Assembly (NCBI GenBank): GCA_027022775.1
Contig: JALVXO010000262.1
Location: 1 to 6,428 of the forward strand
DNA: 6,428 nt
Direction: 5' to 3'
Source: Campylobacteraceae bacterium
GTDB lineage: Bacteria > Campylobacterota > Campylobacteria > Campylobacterales > Sulfurovaceae
The notes beneath the pieces are model-generated. The model saw only the letters and a list, made by a program, of their open reading frames with translations. It did no database searches and was not told the DNA's origin. The number at the start of each line of letters is the position of its first letter. The stretch's first letter is position 1. The position numbers and the translations under genes were made by a program. This document shows, one piece after another, positions 5,409 to 6,428 of this stretch.

Positions 5409-5777
5409 ACTTCCAAACAATGCCAGCACTTCAGAATCAATCCTCGCAGGCTTGCCTTCTTTAACATAAACAACCGTAACTTCCATAGAAAAAAGCTTCT
5501 CATCCCCTTTAAAAATCTCTTGCAAAAGCACAAACTTAACCTTGCTTACACTCAATACGGCAGTCTTAACCTCCAAAACATCCCCAAGCGTAGCACTTTT
5601 AATAAAGTCACACTTCAAAGATTTTACAATATACCCGCTCTTACTTTTGGCATCATAAGGCATTATCCCGTTACGAAAAAGAATCTCACTTCTTGCCCTC
5701 TCACAAAAATTAATATACTTCGTATGATAAACAATTCCCCCAATATCTGTATCTTCAAAATAAACCCGTATTTTCAT
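5406..5777 (-). CDS. ybgC: YbgC/FadM family acyl-CoA thioesterase
   Basis: A single hot-dog-fold thioesterase, expected to hydrolyse acyl-CoA (or acyl-ACP) thioesters in the cytosol; in many Gram-negative bacteria the gene is linked to the Tol-Pal envelope system. The family signature is intact: VYFEDTDIGGIVYHTKYINF from residue 5, with catalytic Asp11 and the following His18, then CERARSE. The middle (KSLKCDFIKSATLGDVLEV) and end (SMEVTVVYVKEGKPARI) match the family's strands, and 123 residues is close to the usual 125-140. The ATG abuts the stop codon of the upstream frame (TAAATG), and AAGG lies seven bases ahead, so translation is probably coupled to the preceding gene. No tol or pal genes are visible in the window. 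Confident in the family; the substrate chain length is unknown. Confidence 0.93.
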   Translation of the reverse strand: MKIRVYFEDTDIGGIVYHTKYINFCERARSEILFRNGIMPYDAKSKSGYIVKSLKCDFIKSATLGDVLEVKTAVLSVSKVKFVLLQEIFKGDEKLFSMEVTVVYVKEGKPARIDSEVLALFGS

Positions 5778-6149
5778 TTAATTGCCTTTATTTATTAAAT
5801 TCTTAATCTCTTCTTTTCCCATACTCATAAGCTCTTGATAACTCAAACCGTTATTTTCAATCTCTAAAACTTGCAACTTACCAAGCGGAGCGTAGTGTTT
5901 CTGATAAACAGGAATAAACTCATCAAATGCAACTATTTCCCCATTTAAATCTAATGCAATTTTAATTTTACTGCCAGGCTTCATAATAGAGCCAATAGTG
6001 TTAGCAAAATCATCTTTGCATAGCTTTTTGGTAGGAAGTAGCAGTTTTAACTCTGCATTAAATACATTCGCATCAAACTTATCAAACTTTTCGATCACTT
6101 CAAAATAGCGCTCTATATCGACTATACCCTCATATTTAAGCTTACTCAT
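5778..6149 (-). CDS. Uncharacterised ORF, probable C-terminal piece of a nucleotidyltransferase
   Basis: A 123-residue reading frame with no signal peptide or membrane segment. It is mostly helical at the start (KLKYEGIVDIERYFEVIEKF), then mixed with a strand-like section, IKIALDLNGEIVAFDEF. Its ATG overlaps the TGA of the preceding frame as ATGA, and its stop abuts ybgC. No good Shine-Dalgarno sequence precedes the ATG. The same frame is open before the ATG and reads VDYAVSQEQDEI, continuing the helix; VDYA resembles the tail of the RDFxDY-type motif near the C-terminus of AbiEii-like nucleotidyltransferases. I infer that this is the C-terminal part of the gene represented by the upstream frame, separated by an out-of-frame deletion. 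Alternatively it is an independent small hypothetical protein. Function not assigned. Confidence 0.6.
   Translation of the reverse strand: MSKLKYEGIVDIERYFEVIEKFDKFDANVFNAELKLLLPTKKLCKDDFANTIGSIMKPGSKIKIALDLNGEIVAFDEFIPVYQKHYAPLGKLQVLEIENNGLSYQELMSMGKEEIKNLINKGN
5785..5788 (-). promoter_or_regulatory. Ribosome binding site of ybgC
   Basis: AAGG (minus strand) lies seven bases before the ybgC ATG, inside the last codons of the upstream frame. It supports this start and independent or coupled initiation. Confidence 0.6.
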
Positions 6150-6428
6150 AATTTCATCTTGCTCTTGCGATACGGCGTAATCGACACAAAATCGAGTTTT
6201 AACCCGTGTGAATTAGCATCTAATGTAAAAGTTACTCCCGTTGGAGATGATTTAATATATTGCTTATTAATGCCAAGGTTTCTTGCTATCTCTTCTTGAT
6301 ACTCAACTATAACTTGCATCGAAGAAAAATCTTCCAAAAAAATATCTATATCATAAGACATTCGGTGTTTATAGTAAATGCTAGAGAGTGCAGTTCCTCC
6401 TCCAAACGACCAATCTGTAATATTGTAG
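6146..6428 (-). CDS. AbiEii/AbiGii-type nucleotidyltransferase, partial and probably truncated
   Basis: The frame runs open to the right window edge, so the start is outside; an ATG at 6359-6361 sits inside a conserved motif and is not the true start. The visible 93 or so residues show the nucleotidyltransferase core: WSFGGGTALSS, then KHRMSYDIDIF with the metal-binding Asp pair (codons 6350-6352 and 6344-6346), and later GLKLDFV for the third acidic strand. This is the pattern of AbiEii/AbiGii toxin-family proteins, often the toxin of type IV toxin-antitoxin or phage-abortive systems; an AbiEi-like antitoxin would be expected upstream, beyond the window. The protein ends soon after LDFV with PYRKSKMKL, lacking the C-terminal helical part of the family, while the overlapping downstream frame supplies a plausible continuation. 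It is probably a pseudogene or a decayed toxin. Confidence 0.7.
   Translation of the reverse strand, partial: YNITDWSFGGGTALSSIYYKHRMSYDIDIFLEDFSSMQVIVEYQEEIARNLGINKQYIKSSPTGVTFTLDANSHGLKLDFVSITPYRKSKMKL

Noticed and set aside
5520..5798. Plus-strand frame opposite ybgC
   Set aside because: Antisense to a gene with an intact catalytic motif; no support of its own.

Overview
The window looks like a chromosomal segment of an AT-rich bacterium, most likely a member of Campylobacterota (Epsilonproteobacteria). This rests on the A/T-biased codon use, the 'IFREYDIRGIY' start of the phosphohexomutase, and the general style of the MATE, TPR and YbgC proteins. I cannot name the genus from sequence alone.

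Layout. Bases 1-471 carry no gene. They hold three imperfect copies of a G+C-richer dispersed repeat, separated by short perfect hairpins, followed by AT-rich leader sequence with several dyads. On the plus strand follow a DinF-like MATE efflux transporter (472-1764), a two-TM membrane protein with a cytosolic TPR-like tail and a GspF-like N-terminus (1820-2956), and a phosphomannomutase/phosphoglucomutase (3014-4408). A terminator hairpin overlaps the stop codon of the mutase. A roughly 220-base gap holds an 88-bp element bounded by 16-bp inverted repeats and a near-consensus sigma-70 promoter. Next comes a small class I SAM methyltransferase-like protein with a degenerate cofactor loop (4630-5283). 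After a convergent junction with a short tandem repeat, the minus strand carries a YbgC-type thioesterase (5406-5777), preceded by two overlapping reading frames (5778-6149, and 6146 to the window edge). These two look like the halves of one AbiEii/AbiGii-type nucleotidyltransferase gene broken by an internal out-of-frame deletion.

How the genes relate. The plus-strand genes do not form one clear pathway. The MATE, TPR and mutase genes are close together, but promoter-like sequences precede the TPR gene and possibly the mutase, so they may be separately transcribed. The methyltransferase has its own strong promoter. On the minus strand the nucleotidyltransferase pieces and ybgC are tightly packed (a 4-base overlap, then stop and start codons abutting), so they are probably one transcript that starts beyond the right edge.

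Most interesting points: the dispersed repeats (a structured G+C-richer family at 1-302 and a 15-bp core shared by two gene leaders), the unusual TPR membrane protein, the degenerate methyltransferase with tandem T8 tracts, and the apparently decayed defence-type nucleotidyltransferase. I see no convincing complete novel system.
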